A stretch of 64,000 bases of DNA, taken from a virus. Positions 19,339 through 27,688 of the stretch are shown one piece after another (position 1 is the first letter of the stretch; each line of letters begins with the position of its first letter). The notes below the pieces were generated by a model, which was given only the letters and a program-made list of their open reading frames with translations, was not told the DNA's origin and did not search any database. Where the stretch lies: the IMG/VR virus record IMGVR_UViG_3300044617_000796, positions 1 to 64,000 of that record; one strand, given 5' to 3'. The position numbers and the translations under genes were made by a program.

Positions 19339-19536
19339 CTATTTATCCAGGCGAAATATCTTTCTGCCTTTCTTATCACGCCATTTAGCGATCTTTTCTA
19401 TATCTTTGGCATTGACTTCGCCAAGGCGATTGCCAATACCGAGACCTTTATTCCATTCAAATTCGTAAACTGAGTTACGAAGCTTAACGACATAGCTCGG
19501 TGTTTTACCAATATATGTAATAGTACTATACTCCAT
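19339..19536 (-). CDS. Small unknown protein in the tail module
   Basis: A 65-residue basic protein (KIAKWRDKKGRKIFRLDK at its end) between the tail terminator and the major tail protein genes. I do not recognise the family. The start is preceded by TGGTAAAAT eight bases upstream and no Shine-Dalgarno sequence, so it is probably read from a leaderless message. Confidence 0.55.
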   Translation of the reverse strand: MEYSTITYIGKTPSYVVKLRNSVYEFEWNKGLGIGNRLGEVNAKDIEKIAKWRDKKGRKIFRLDK

Positions 19537-19544
19537 ATGTTATT

Positions 19545-19553
19545 ATTTTACCA
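19545..19553 (-). promoter_or_regulatory. Leaderless-type extended -10 box (TGGTAAAAT)
   Basis: On the minus strand TGGTAAAAT ends eight bases before the ATG at 19536. The same nine bases precede the genes starting at 30734 (minus) and 51410 (plus) at 6 and 8 bases. Confidence 0.5.
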
Positions 19554-19560
19554 TACCCTT

Positions 19561-19974
19561 CTATACATTGCAGATCTTAAAGTCTAAATTCATTCTGTAC
19601 CAGCCATTTAGCTCTAAAGGAGCCGCTAAACTAGAGCCAGTCTGATAGCTGGAAAGAATACGACTATTGCTACCCGTCACTCCACCCGCCTGAGCTATTG
19701 TACCAGTTTTTCCGAGCAATTCCAGGATTCTCTCCGAAATTTTGAATAATCTATCTACATCCGTATCAAATATTGAATACCTGATATTATCTTTTCTCAT
19801 CCAGTAAGCATCTGGGTTGGGGACTGATGGGCTGTAGAAGTAGACTACAAACGGGGCTGACTCACCATTTGTAGCGGCAATTGGGGCAAAGCTCATTACT
19901 TTACCCGCAATTGACTGTATTTCTGCATCATTTTTTAAATGAGTATTTACATCATAAACACTTAATTTAGCCAA
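19561..19974 (-). CDS. Tail terminator-like protein
   Basis: About 137 residues. The open frame extends to an ATG at 20016, but a TTG at 19974 has GAGGTG six bases upstream and gives the natural beginning MAKLSVYDVNTHLK, so I place the start there, overlapping the previous gene by eight bases. The order connector, gp10-like protein, terminator, tube protein is standard for HK97-like siphoviruses, and the body fits a tail-end protein that caps the tube. Function is inferred mainly from order. Confidence 0.6.
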   Translation of the reverse strand: MAKLSVYDVNTHLKNDAEIQSIAGKVMSFAPIAATNGESAPFVVYFYSPSVPNPDAYWMRKDNIRYSIFDTDVDRLFKISERILELLGKTGTIAQAGGVTGSNSRILSSYQTGSSLAAPLELNGWYRMNLDFKICNV

Positions 19975-20317
19975 TTGATTCACCTCGTAAAGAATTGCCA
20001 ATGCTCTCTTTAACAATATCAGAAATTAATGTGTTAACCACTCCGTACATTTCATCTAAATTAAATTTGTATCCATTAACAAATTTCCAATAATTTTTTC
20101 CAGCAAAAGTAATAGTTATTCGCATAGAAGACTCACCTGGAACAAAGTCAATCTCAGACCCTTCAAATAGATTCTCATAACGGTCATTCAATTCCGTTCT
20201 TATAAAATCACCTTTAGACATTGCTACTTCACTGAAAGCAGTTTGAATTTCAATATTAATTTTATCTAATCTGTTAACAAGTTTATCCAAATTATTGGTT
20301 ATTTTTACATTAATCAT
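19967..20317 (-). CDS. Neck protein, HK97 gp10-like
   Basis: A 116-residue protein (MINVKITNNLDKLVNRLDKI) of the size and style of HK97 gp10-like neck proteins, with an N-terminal helix and a basic C-terminus. It overlaps both neighbours by a few bases, so the connector genes are coupled. Placed between the head-closure and tail-terminator genes. Confidence 0.6.
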   Translation of the reverse strand: MINVKITNNLDKLVNRLDKINIEIQTAFSEVAMSKGDFIRTELNDRYENLFEGSEIDFVPGESSMRITITFAGKNYWKFVNGYKFNLDEMYGVVNTLISDIVKESIGNSLRGESIG

Positions 20318-20706
20318 TCCGACTCCACAACTCTTCTAAGCGTAACAATCGTATGGTGTTTTTTGCCATGAATCCCAAATTTTGGCTGTATTCCAACTAT
20401 TTCATAAATAGAATTATCAACCACAACATTATCCCTATCCTTTATGTTTTGAAATCTATTACCATAAGCAATACTTGCATCTGATTTCCTAGGGACAATT
20501 GCTTCAAATTTTGGCACATTGTCCTGATACGGAGTCAGTCTTCTTTCATCCCCAGAAGAAGAGCTGGTGCTGGGGGCTTGAAATTGAAAAGATATTGTAT
20601 CTACCTTTGTGTACGATGCGTATTTCTGACCAGCATCATTTGTGCTTGTGGTCTTTCCGTATATATCCCCTTTGTGAGTGAATTTGAAATAATTCTGCAC
20701 AGCCAT
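20314..20706 (-). CDS. Head closure (head-tail joining) protein
   Basis: A 130-residue beta-rich protein. The segment DRDNVVVDNSIYEIVGIQPK followed by a THHTIVTLRRV-like end (HHTIVTLRRVVESE) is typical of head-tail joining proteins of the Phage_H_T_join type, where a final strand closes the barrel. It follows the head-tail adaptor gene directly and overlaps the next gene by four bases. Confidence 0.65.
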   Translation of the reverse strand: MAVQNYFKFTHKGDIYGKTTSTNDAGQKYASYTKVDTISFQFQAPSTSSSSGDERRLTPYQDNVPKFEAIVPRKSDASIAYGNRFQNIKDRDNVVVDNSIYEIVGIQPKFGIHGKKHHTIVTLRRVVESE

Positions 20707-21633
20707 TTAAACCACATAGTCCATGATAAACAATGTGTAATCCATAAGCAATATGTCTGCATCAATGTTCCCTGTTGACTCATAGAAGTTTTGACCTGTC
20801 TGAATTCTAAGCACATCCATGTCTGCAGTGTAAATACCATGCCTACGATAGATTGAGTCATCGTTCATCATATCTTCCAAGAGAAGGTCAGCGGCTTGTT
20901 CTATATTGTTAGGAACAAATCTCCAACCAAAATCCCCTTCAATTCTGTACACGCTCTCTGGGTTGAATTTATTAACAATTAAAAGGACATTTACGCTATC
21001 AAGAATTGATTTTCTAAACTGCACATAGTAAGAGCCGCCGAATGCGTGTTGCTCTTTAATCTTTTCAATATGGTTCATTGTTGCATCTTCATAGTCATGG
21101 AGAACAATTTCATCATTAGTTCCTGGATCTGCAGTGACCTTTCTCAATGTCGCTATTGGGTTTGGAAGATGAATTGATTTTTTTCCAGAACCCATGACTT
21201 CAAGATATTTATTTGGATAATAATCAAAAGACTGACCACAGAAAGTATTAATAATATTTCTTACTTTTTTTTCTAATTTATCAAACTTGTCATACCATTC
21301 ATCTTCAAGAGTCGGGTGATCCTCAAAAAATGTATCAATGTCTATATACGGGGTGTAGACATTAAAGTACTGAGATTGAGTGTACGAAACAGCACTCACT
21401 GTGTAAGTAAAGTCAGCTCGGTATTTCCCCGCAGCATTTAGAATATAGATACCAGACGCTTGTTGACCATAGGTGATGGTATAAACTCCAGTGCTTGATC
21501 TTGTTGCGTTTGTTGGACCAGAAACAAGTGATCCAAACTCATGATACAAACTAACTGACACAACATTAGATGTTGGATCACTCGGAAGCGTTAAAGTTAG
21601 CGTTTTACTTGTTTCAATCTTTACATCATCCAT
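20707..21633 (-). CDS. Head-tail adaptor with an N-terminal Ig-like extension
   Basis: A 308-residue protein. Residues about 1-95 form a beta-sandwich like an Ig or BppU domain (TLTLTLPSDPTSNVVSVSLY). The helical remainder (YIDIDTFFEDHPTLED ... KVRNIINTFCGQSF ... AADLLLEDMMNDD) resembles gp6-type connectors that extend the portal. Adaptors are usually 100-200 residues, so the extension is extra. The ATG lies six bases after TATAAT with no Shine-Dalgarno sequence. A small hairpin AGGGT-gtaaa-ACCCT upstream may end the preceding transcript. Confidence 0.65.
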   Translation of the reverse strand: MDDVKIETSKTLTLTLPSDPTSNVVSVSLYHEFGSLVSGPTNATRSSTGVYTITYGQQASGIYILNAAGKYRADFTYTVSAVSYTQSQYFNVYTPYIDIDTFFEDHPTLEDEWYDKFDKLEKKVRNIINTFCGQSFDYYPNKYLEVMGSGKKSIHLPNPIATLRKVTADPGTNDEIVLHDYEDATMNHIEKIKEQHAFGGSYYVQFRKSILDSVNVLLIVNKFNPESVYRIEGDFGWRFVPNNIEQAADLLLEDMMNDDSIYRRHGIYTADMDVLRIQTGQNFYESTGNIDADILLMDYTLFIMDYVV

Positions 21634-21639
21634 AGTTCA

Positions 21640-21648
21640 ATTATAACA
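21640..21648 (-). promoter_or_regulatory. Leaderless-type promoter TGTTATAAT before the connector operon
   Basis: A perfect TATAAT with an extended TGT ends six bases before the ATG at 21633. It marks the probable start of the connector, tube and chaperone transcript. Confidence 0.55.
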
Positions 21649-21666
21649 GAATAAGGGTTTTACACC

Positions 21667-21873
21667 CTAGAATATTGACATTGCTACATCAACAGCTAAA
21701 TCAGAAACATCTACTTTAAGTACACCTTTTATATCAAATGATATAATCGCATTACTTGAGTCTTTAAAAAATAAAATACCATCAGCATAATTAATAGCCA
21801 ATTCGCCATATTCCAAAGATGTCGGAGCGGCACTAGCTGTGCCAGAATTTTTAATTTTTATTACATTAGCCAT
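21667..21873 (-). CDS. Short fibre protein, anchor domain only
   Basis: This 68-residue protein is close in plan to the first 45 residues of the fibre at 21887-22951: both begin MAN(T/V)-(L/I)-(R/K)-I-K and contain a SLE-(N/Y)-(A/G)-ELA-(F/I)-N motif. That motif is the N-terminal virion-anchor segment of many tail fibres. It lacks the long shaft, so it is either a separate capping subunit or a truncated fibre. Confidence 0.5.
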   Translation of the reverse strand: MANVIKIKNSGTASAAPTSLEYGELAINYADGILFFKDSSNAIISFDIKGVLKVDVSDLAVDVAMSIF

Positions 21874-21886
21874 TAGCCCCTCTTAA

Positions 21887-22951
21887 TTAGAATGTACCAC
21901 CATCAATTGTAGCAGTGTTAGCGGCAAGCGCTGCGAGCTGAGCGCTGTAGGCTTGAACATTTGAACCGATTGCAAGACCTAATGCAGTTCTTGCATCAGA
22001 AGCATTTGCAGAGCCAGTACCACCGTAAGCGATACCTACAGCAGTACCTTGCCACACACCTGTACCAATAGTTCCTACGGTTGTAAGACTTGAGGTAACA
22101 ACACTTGAAGCCAAAGTTGTATTTGAAAGTACTGCTGAGCCCCCAATGTAGAATGACTTACCAGTAAGAATATTGAAATGCTCAGAAGATGTCCAAGCAT
22201 CTGTTGCGTCAACCCAGTTAAGTGTCTTATCTGTTGCACCTTTAATCGTAAACCCAGCACCATCTGCTGTTGTGTCCGTTGGTGATTCAACATTGGCAAG
22301 AACAATATTCTTATCTTCAACAACAAGTGTTGCTGTGTTAAGAGTTGTTGTATTACCATTAACAATCAAATCTCCAGAGACTGTAAGATTATTTGAAATA
22401 GTGACATTAGATGGAAGGCTCAGAGTTACTGCACCGACACCAGAGTTTGACACTGCAATTTCATTAGCAGTCCCTGTCAGACCCGTTACAAGGTTTGTTG
22501 CTCTATCACTAACTTGTGAAGCAGTGATTGAAATAGTTGCGTTTGCAGCAGCAGTTAACCTACCGTCAGCCTGTACAGTAAATGTAGCAACAGTTCCTGC
22601 ACCACCATAAGAGGCGGCAGTCACTGCTGTATTTGTAAGTGTAACACCAGAAATTGCAGTGTCAACATAAAGTTTAGTAGCTGCGTGACCGTTTGCAGTT
22701 GGAGTTGCGACAATCGTTGTGCCATTAAATGTCTTGTTGCCAGTAATTGTTTGATCAGTTGTTAAAGCAAGAAAAGCACCAAGACCGCCAATTACTTCAA
22801 CAGTGGTTGCAGATCCACCTGCACCACCAGTTCCTTTACCGTAGTAAAGAATATTATCTACTTCGTTAAATGCTAATTCTGCATTCTCCAAACTTGTAGG
22901 TGCGCCAGCACTGCCAGTCGCCCTTCTTTTAATTCTCAGCGTATTCGCCAT
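21887..22951 (-). CDS. Tail fibre protein
   Basis: A 354-residue fibre. It has an N-terminal SLENAELAFNEVDNILYYG anchor, then shaft repeats rich in Thr/Val/Asn (TVSGDLIVNGNTTTLNT, a segment also present in the 38910-40025 fibre), a VEDKNIVLAN turn, and a C-terminal helical-beta end (YGGTGSANASDARTALGL). It overlaps the next gene by one base. The role in adsorption follows from the repeat type. Confidence 0.7.
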   Translation of the reverse strand: MANTLRIKRRATGSAGAPTSLENAELAFNEVDNILYYGKGTGGAGGSATTVEVIGGLGAFLALTTDQTITGNKTFNGTTIVATPTANGHAATKLYVDTAISGVTLTNTAVTAASYGGAGTVATFTVQADGRLTAAANATISITASQVSDRATNLVTGLTGTANEIAVSNSGVGAVTLSLPSNVTISNNLTVSGDLIVNGNTTTLNTATLVVEDKNIVLANVESPTDTTADGAGFTIKGATDKTLNWVDATDAWTSSEHFNILTGKSFYIGGSAVLSNTTLASSVVTSSLTTVGTIGTGVWQGTAVGIAYGGTGSANASDARTALGLAIGSNVQAYSAQLAALAANTATIDGGTF

Positions 22952-23250
22952 TAGTAATTTCCTCCATCCATTAATAGATTTGCTGCACTATGAACATGAT
23001 CCGCCCTAGCCGCTAAAGCACTTACACCAACACTCCCAGACCGAGCAACCGCCTCTGGTTCCGCTGTCGCTAGAGATAACGAAGCGAGATTGATTGTCCC
23101 AGAAGATTGCGTCAGCACAGTAGTGTCATTTGTTTGTACAATTACCCCTGTAATATCAGAAGCTACCGTAATATTTGAAATATCTGTGGATACAGACAGG
23201 GATGTAACATCGCCACTAGATACTTGAACGGTTGTGATGTCCCCAGCCAT
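22951..23250 (-). CDS. Small fibre or baseplate protein
   Basis: A 99-residue protein with a beta-strand repeat of the form V-x-(S/T)-x-D-(I/V) (SGDVTSLSVSTDISNITVAS) and a fibre-tip ending ARADHVHSAANLLMDGGNY, a type seen at the ends of phage fibres. Start and stop overlap neighbouring genes by one base each. Confidence 0.55.
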   Translation of the reverse strand: MAGDITTVQVSSGDVTSLSVSTDISNITVASDITGVIVQTNDTTVLTQSSGTINLASLSLATAEPEAVARSGSVGVSALAARADHVHSAANLLMDGGNY

Positions 23251-23582
23251 TACCTGCTCACCTCGCCAGTTACCGTTACCGTTCCAGTAATCAGTGTGGT
23301 GATAACGGTGCCATTAGTTTCTTGAAAATCATAAACATATGTCCCTGCAGCAATATTAGCTGTAGCCGCAGCGGTTAAAGACATGACAACGATGCCATTA
23401 GCACCGTTTGTAATTTCAGATGTAAATGTCGCTGCAACCGTGTCAGAGTTTCTTTTCTTTCTAATCTGACCAGTGTAAGTTCTAGATGTAATAGTTACAT
23501 TAGCATTAGCACTATTTTTAATACGAAGCTCATGAGCGTAGGTATCGCCTTGATAAATAGTAATATTTCTAGTTGCAGCCAT
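23250..23582 (-). CDS. Baseplate protein of BppU N-terminal type
   Basis: A 110-residue beta-sandwich protein beginning RNITIYQGDTYAHELRIK, the signature of upper-baseplate and fibre-connector domains that plug receptor-binding proteins into the tail. The start codon lies in the right arm of a perfect 9-base inverted repeat whose loop holds the AGG of the ribosome site. Confidence 0.6.
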   Translation of the reverse strand: MAATRNITIYQGDTYAHELRIKNSANANVTITSRTYTGQIRKKRNSDTVAATFTSEITNGANGIVVMSLTAAATANIAAGTYVYDFQETNGTVITTLITGTVTVTGEVSR

Positions 23583-23604
23583 AATATCTCCTATAAGATA
23601 TTAT
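23581..23604 (-). promoter_or_regulatory. Hairpin covering a ribosome site and start codon
   Basis: ATAATATCT and AGATATTAT form a perfect 9-base stem around a 6-base loop. In the minus-strand message the ribosome site AGGAG lies at the loop edge and the ATG of the baseplate gene at 23582 lies within the 3' arm. The fold would hide the start between endolysin and baseplate genes. Confidence 0.5.
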
Positions 23605-23614
23605 CAAAGATTGG

Positions 23615-24457
23615 TTATGCCAGCAATATTGACCAAGTTGCTTGGTCTACTTCACCACTTGCAGTGATTCCATTTTTAGTTTGAAAATCCTTAACTAACT
23701 GTGCGGTCTTTGGACCAAAATCACCGTCAATTTTACACACAACACCATGCTTAACTAAAAGAGTTTGAGCTTCTTTTACAAGAGGACCAGCGCTTCCTTG
23801 CTTAACAGTTCTTTTTGTTGCAGCAGCTTGAACATTTGCGGTTGGCGCTGCAGTCTTTGCTTCAGCAGCGGCTTTCTGATCTGCAACGGAACCAAATGGT
23901 CCGCCTGGTCTTGGATTACGAGCAACATAATCCTTAACTGCTTGAGGCGCTGCATCACCACATACATAACGAATGTGCCAAGGCTCTGAAGGAACTACTT
24001 CCCAACTCCACCCAAACTTTTCAACATTAGCAATCAGCCAATTAATTCTTTTCTTGTCACTTGCATTAGCAATGTCAACTGCCAAGCCGAGGTTATGCTG
24101 TGACTTGCCAGGCGTGGCAAGCATCGCCATGCCCTTCTTCAAGTACCAAGTCTTACCTTCAAAAGTTTTTGTGCTCTGACCAGGAATCGGCTCAAGCTGG
24201 TAGCGGGTAAGGAATCCTGCCTTTTGGCTGTCATAACTGCGATATAAATCTCCGCTACTCGTGGGTTTAAGCTCAACACCATCAGCCTTTGCAGCTTCAA
24301 CCATTGCCAGCCATGCATCAGCAGCAAGATAAAACAACTTACCGCCGCCTGGGATATCTCTCAGTAAACTTGGGTGCAACTTGCCTGGCTCAATACCTTT
24401 CAGCGCTACTGGAAGTTTAACTTCAACAATATAATCCCATTCTGTTCTCTTAGCCAT
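23615..24457 (-). CDS. Endolysin: M15 peptidase with peptidoglycan-binding domain
   Basis: A 280-residue lysin that would cut peptide cross-links in the host wall. Residues about 1-170 are an M15/VanY-type zinc peptidase with the metal motif SQHNLGLAVD near residue 120 and the second ligand in EPWHIRY near residue 160. A Pro/Ala linker follows, then a PG_binding_1 domain at about 212-280 (LVKEAQTLLVKHG, DGDFGPKTAQLVKDFQ). It has no signal peptide, so export depends on a holin. It overlaps the preceding holin-like gene by one base. Confidence 0.9.
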   Translation of the reverse strand: MAKRTEWDYIVEVKLPVALKGIEPGKLHPSLLRDIPGGGKLFYLAADAWLAMVEAAKADGVELKPTSSGDLYRSYDSQKAGFLTRYQLEPIPGQSTKTFEGKTWYLKKGMAMLATPGKSQHNLGLAVDIANASDKKRINWLIANVEKFGWSWEVVPSEPWHIRYVCGDAAPQAVKDYVARNPRPGGPFGSVADQKAAAEAKTAAPTANVQAAATKRTVKQGSAGPLVKEAQTLLVKHGVVCKIDGDFGPKTAQLVKDFQTKNGITASGEVDQATWSILLA

Positions 24458-24714
24458 TATTTGGTCTCTCCTTCTGCGGTTTTCTTTCTATCAACTTTAG
24501 AAAATACCGCATTAATTTCATCTAAACTAAGTTTACCATCATCTAGGAATGCTCGTGAGAGTCCTTCCACAACTACGGCAACGCCAGCGATGCCTGCCAT
24601 GAAGCAGGCTTTCCACAAAGGGACATTAGCTATAGCGCCAGCACCGATTACACTTAAACCCGATGCAGCAAATGTAGCCAATATCCTCAAAAGGATATTC
24701 TTAACTTGTGCCAT
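24457..24714 (-). CDS. Holin-like small membrane protein
   Basis: An 85-residue protein with two hydrophobic helices (LRILATFAASGLSVIGAGAI and KACFMAGIAGVAVVVEGLS) and a charged C-terminal tail containing DDGKLSLDEINAVF. This is the form of actinophage holins next to endolysins. The stop overlaps the endolysin start by one base. Confidence 0.7.
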   Translation of the reverse strand: MAQVKNILLRILATFAASGLSVIGAGAIANVPLWKACFMAGIAGVAVVVEGLSRAFLDDGKLSLDEINAVFSKVDRKKTAEGETK

Positions 24715-24738
24715 TTTAACCTCTAAATTAATTTGGTA

Positions 24739-24957
24739 TTACTTAGTACGACCAAATGCAGTATCGTTTGGATTCAACCAACGCATAATCACAGGTGCAA
24801 GAGCAGCAACACCTGCTGTAGCAATTGCTTTAGGATCATGATTACCTGTCATATAGACAGCCAATGAAGCTCCGATAAAGGATCTTACCCAAGATGCAAG
24901 CATCTTCTTATTATTCTCATTCAACAAAGTAGACAAAAGACCACCTCCTTGCCCCAA
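24739..24957 (-). CDS. Second small membrane protein of the lysis region
   Basis: A 72-residue protein with one or two hydrophobic segments (WVRSFIGASLAVYMTG, AIATAGVAALAPVIMRW), preceded by a good GGAGG ribosome site. It is a second holin, antiholin or membrane partner by position. Confidence 0.55.
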   Translation of the reverse strand: MGQGGGLLSTLLNENNKKMLASWVRSFIGASLAVYMTGNHDPKAIATAGVAALAPVIMRWLNPNDTAFGRTK

Positions 24958-24990
24958 CGGGCGTTGATATATATTATATCTCAGAGTTTT

Positions 24991-25182
24991 TTATTCGTCA
25001 TTTTTTAGAATTTCATGCACATAATGCACGAGGATAGCAGTTAGTGTTGCAATTCCAGCAATTCTCTGAGTTACCCCAGAAAGCGTAATGTAGACAACAA
25101 GGCTTCCTGCGAGGGTAAATGCCAATCCAGCAGTAATATCCCACATCTTTTTGCTAAAACCAAACCAATTAAACTTTTTCAT
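24991..25182 (-). CDS. Nested in-frame holin-like protein
   Basis: Inside the 3' end of the 886-residue frame an ATG at 25182 is preceded, seven bases upstream, by AAGGGAGGG, one of the best ribosome sites in the window. It would give a 63-residue protein with two membrane helices (MWDITAGLAFTLAGSLVVYI, IAGIATLTAILVHYVHEIL). The 14 codons before it (NSIYKYYIREGKE) look like spacer DNA that happens to be open. I infer either a lost stop codon that fused two genes or a dual start. Confidence 0.55.
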   Translation of the reverse strand: MKKFNWFGFSKKMWDITAGLAFTLAGSLVVYITLSGVTQRIAGIATLTAILVHYVHEILKNDE

Positions 25183-27651
25183 TTCTTTACCCTCCCTTAT
25201 ATAATACTTGTATATACTATTTTTTGTAAAATCTTCACCATCGTCTTCCCCTGGACCTGCAATCTCTCCAGAGAACCCGCCTTCTGATTCTTCTTCTTTT
25301 CTAGAACGACCTTCTGTTCCCCCAGAACTTCCAGAACCACCAGACCCGCCCGAACCACCAGATCCACCAGATGAACCACCAGTGCTTCCTCCAGTAGATG
25401 CAGAGCCAACAGCTATTGCGGCTACTGCGGCTGTTGCAGCCAAGATTGATTTACGGGTTCCAACATCAATAGAAGAACCTGTAGGGGTGTAGTCATCAAA
25501 CCCATCTCCATAGATGTCAACTTCTTCCTCAAACGATTCCTTAATTTCAGCAGGAGCGTCAGTAAGTGCTGTTGCTAATTCTGTTTTCTGCTCTTCGGTA
25601 AATTGATCTGGCTCAATTGCAGCGAACACTTCCGCAATTTGTTCAATAGGAAGTTCTTCAAAGTTTCCATTTTCAATAACTGCAATCGCAGTATCTGGAT
25701 CAATTGTCTCTTCACTGATTGCGTCAATGACATTTTCTAGTGCGTCAACTGATTCAATGTTTTCAATAACATCCAGAACCTCTTCTGCCGAAAGGCTGTC
25801 TAGGATTTCTGTCAACTGCTCCACAGATACTTCTTCAAAAACCTGATCTAGTTGCTCAACAGAAAGTGTGTCAATTAAATATATGACATCTTCTACAGAA
25901 GCGTTCATAATCTCATCAATGACTTGACCAACCTGCTCTTCCGTTAATACCTCTTCAGTTATAACAACTTCAAACTCTGGAATAAAAGTGTCCACAATTT
26001 CAGGTTCTGAAATTTCGGTATCTATGATTTCAAAGTCTGGCAAGCTGGTGTCCACTTCAACTTCTTCTAAAATTGAGTCTATGGGTTCAAACTCAGGTAC
26101 CGTAATTGCTGGTTCCTCAATTACCGTTTCAATCTCAGGTAGGGGCTCAGAGGGCTCTGGGAGCTCCACTGTTGTATTTATAGGTGGATATACAATGACA
26201 GGGGGCTCTGGTATATTTATAAAAATTGTAGAGGTGGTGGTTGTAGCCGCAATAGGCTCAGATGTTGTTATGTCAATAACTTCTTGAGGACCATACAAAC
26301 AATTCCCAACCCCCTCCCCCACACATGGAGATGTACCTGCTTGAATTTTAAATCGCACAGAGCCATAGCCAGTCTGTGAGGATGTGTTGATTGTGTAAGT
26401 AGTGTTTGCGCCATATGTCCAGACACCCCAGCCGCCAGACTCTACCCCGTTATTCAAATCATAAAAAAGAATGTTGTACATGTATGGCTGTGTATTGCTT
26501 GCATTCGGTGCATCCCAATTTAGAGTTACACTCCCATTTTCATTCGCTGTAGCTGTTAAATTTTGAATTGAATTAAAGTAGGGTACAACACTGGTGGTCG
26601 TGGTGGTAGTTGTAGTAGTGGTTGTATTTGGAACTGTTGTGGTGGTCGTTGTAGTGGTCGTTGTAGTAGTGGTCGTTGTAGTAGTTGCCTCTGTGGTAGT
26701 AGTCGGAGGAAGTGTTGGAGCAGTTTCGTTATTTGGCTCAACCCCGCCAAATGTTTCGCAAGATCCACCCTGAACACATTTCTGCGTTGAGCCTATTTCA
26801 TCATCAACCATCAAAACTGGTGGCAAACCTTGGTCATCTAGGTTAAATGATGTAAAGCCAAGTTTGTATGTTCCTGACACAGAAACTTCATAAGTTGACA
26901 CTTGCCAGCCAGTAGCACCGTAGGAGTTTGTTGAATAGTCTCCTGTGCCTGGATTTGTAAAACCAAGAAGTGCATATGATTGTTCAAAATTATTTACAGT
27001 TATAACTGGAGTTGATGCAACGGTGACAGGGACAAGTGAGGTAATTGAGCCATCATTAAATGGAACATAATCAGTTGCCATGTAGTTCCAAGACATCGTG
27101 TAAACTACCCCCGCAGTTAATTGAACTTCACGAGTAATCCATGCTGCATCGGTTGGATTACCACCGCCAAATCCAGCAGCAGCAGCCTGCTGTGCAAGCA
27201 TGGTTCTAATTGCGGAGTTATTTGCTCCAGAAAGACCAACGGCATTAGTTGCTTGGTCAAATGTTTGCTGACCTCTTGGTTGTAGGGCAACAGCATAAGT
27301 CCCACCCTTTGGAGAAAAAGTCCAGCTACCCGCAGCAACTGCAGAAGCATAATATGGGTTTGGGCTACCATTTGAAAGTGTTGGACTTCCCATCGCCCCA
27401 TTTGCGCCATGAGTAAAAGTTCTTGAACCATTAAAGATTGTTACGCCAGTACCGTTCCCATTAATTGATGCTCCAAGAGTTCCTGTTTGTGATCCTCTTG
27501 ACCAGCCAGTAAAGGTGTTATCTTCAAACCCCGCATCGGGGATAGAGACAGGGTTTGCGCTTGCATATGGGGAAGACACAAATATAGATACAAAAGATAC
27601 AATTAACGCAGGGAGTATCGCCCAAGAGCCTTTACGAAAGTTAATGTTCAC
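24991..27651 (-). CDS. Large secreted surface-type protein with Thr-rich linkers
   Basis: An 886-residue protein, starting with GTG six bases after a perfect TATAAT. It has a signal peptide (basic start, hydrophobic core, cut near SSPYASA), a beta-rich region to about residue 290 and long threonine runs near 310-355. An fn3-like domain follows (VTLNWDAPNASN), then a Pro/Glu-rich acidic region with helical repeats (SVEQLDQVFEE), a hydrophobic patch, a Gly/Ser linker and two C-terminal membrane helices. The EEVDIYGDGFDDYTPTGSS part resembles surface proteins of freshwater Actinobacteria (from memory), suggesting capture from a host. The last 63 codons carry their own ribosome site and may be a separate gene. 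Confidence 0.7.
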   Translation of the reverse strand: MNINFRKGSWAILPALIVSFVSIFVSSPYASANPVSIPDAGFEDNTFTGWSRGSQTGTLGASINGNGTGVTIFNGSRTFTHGANGAMGSPTLSNGSPNPYYASAVAAGSWTFSPKGGTYAVALQPRGQQTFDQATNAVGLSGANNSAIRTMLAQQAAAAGFGGGNPTDAAWITREVQLTAGVVYTMSWNYMATDYVPFNDGSITSLVPVTVASTPVITVNNFEQSYALLGFTNPGTGDYSTNSYGATGWQVSTYEVSVSGTYKLGFTSFNLDDQGLPPVLMVDDEIGSTQKCVQGGSCETFGGVEPNNETAPTLPPTTTTEATTTTTTTTTTTTTTTTTVPNTTTTTTTTTTTSVVPYFNSIQNLTATANENGSVTLNWDAPNASNTQPYMYNILFYDLNNGVESGGWGVWTYGANTTYTINTSSQTGYGSVRFKIQAGTSPCVGEGVGNCLYGPQEVIDITTSEPIAATTTTSTIFINIPEPPVIVYPPINTTVELPEPSEPLPEIETVIEEPAITVPEFEPIDSILEEVEVDTSLPDFEIIDTEISEPEIVDTFIPEFEVVITEEVLTEEQVGQVIDEIMNASVEDVIYLIDTLSVEQLDQVFEEVSVEQLTEILDSLSAEEVLDVIENIESVDALENVIDAISEETIDPDTAIAVIENGNFEELPIEQIAEVFAAIEPDQFTEEQKTELATALTDAPAEIKESFEEEVDIYGDGFDDYTPTGSSIDVGTRKSILAATAAVAAIAVGSASTGGSTGGSSGGSGGSGGSGGSGSSGGTEGRSRKEEESEGGFSGEIAGPGEDDGEDFTKNSIYKYYIREGKEMKKFNWFGFSKKMWDITAGLAFTLAGSLVVYITLSGVTQRIAGIATLTAILVHYVHEILKNDE

Positions 27652-27657
27652 ATAAAG

Positions 27658-27663
27658 ATTATA
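27658..27663 (-). promoter_or_regulatory. Leaderless-type -10 box of the surface protein gene
   Basis: TATAAT on the minus strand is followed by six bases and then the GTG start at 27651. Just upstream lies an imperfect inverted repeat, AAGTTA-CTTAAT against ATTAAG-TAACTT, which may end the sulfotransferase transcript or act as an operator. Confidence 0.5.
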
Positions 27664-27688
27664 AGTTAATCTTAATTATTAAGATAAC

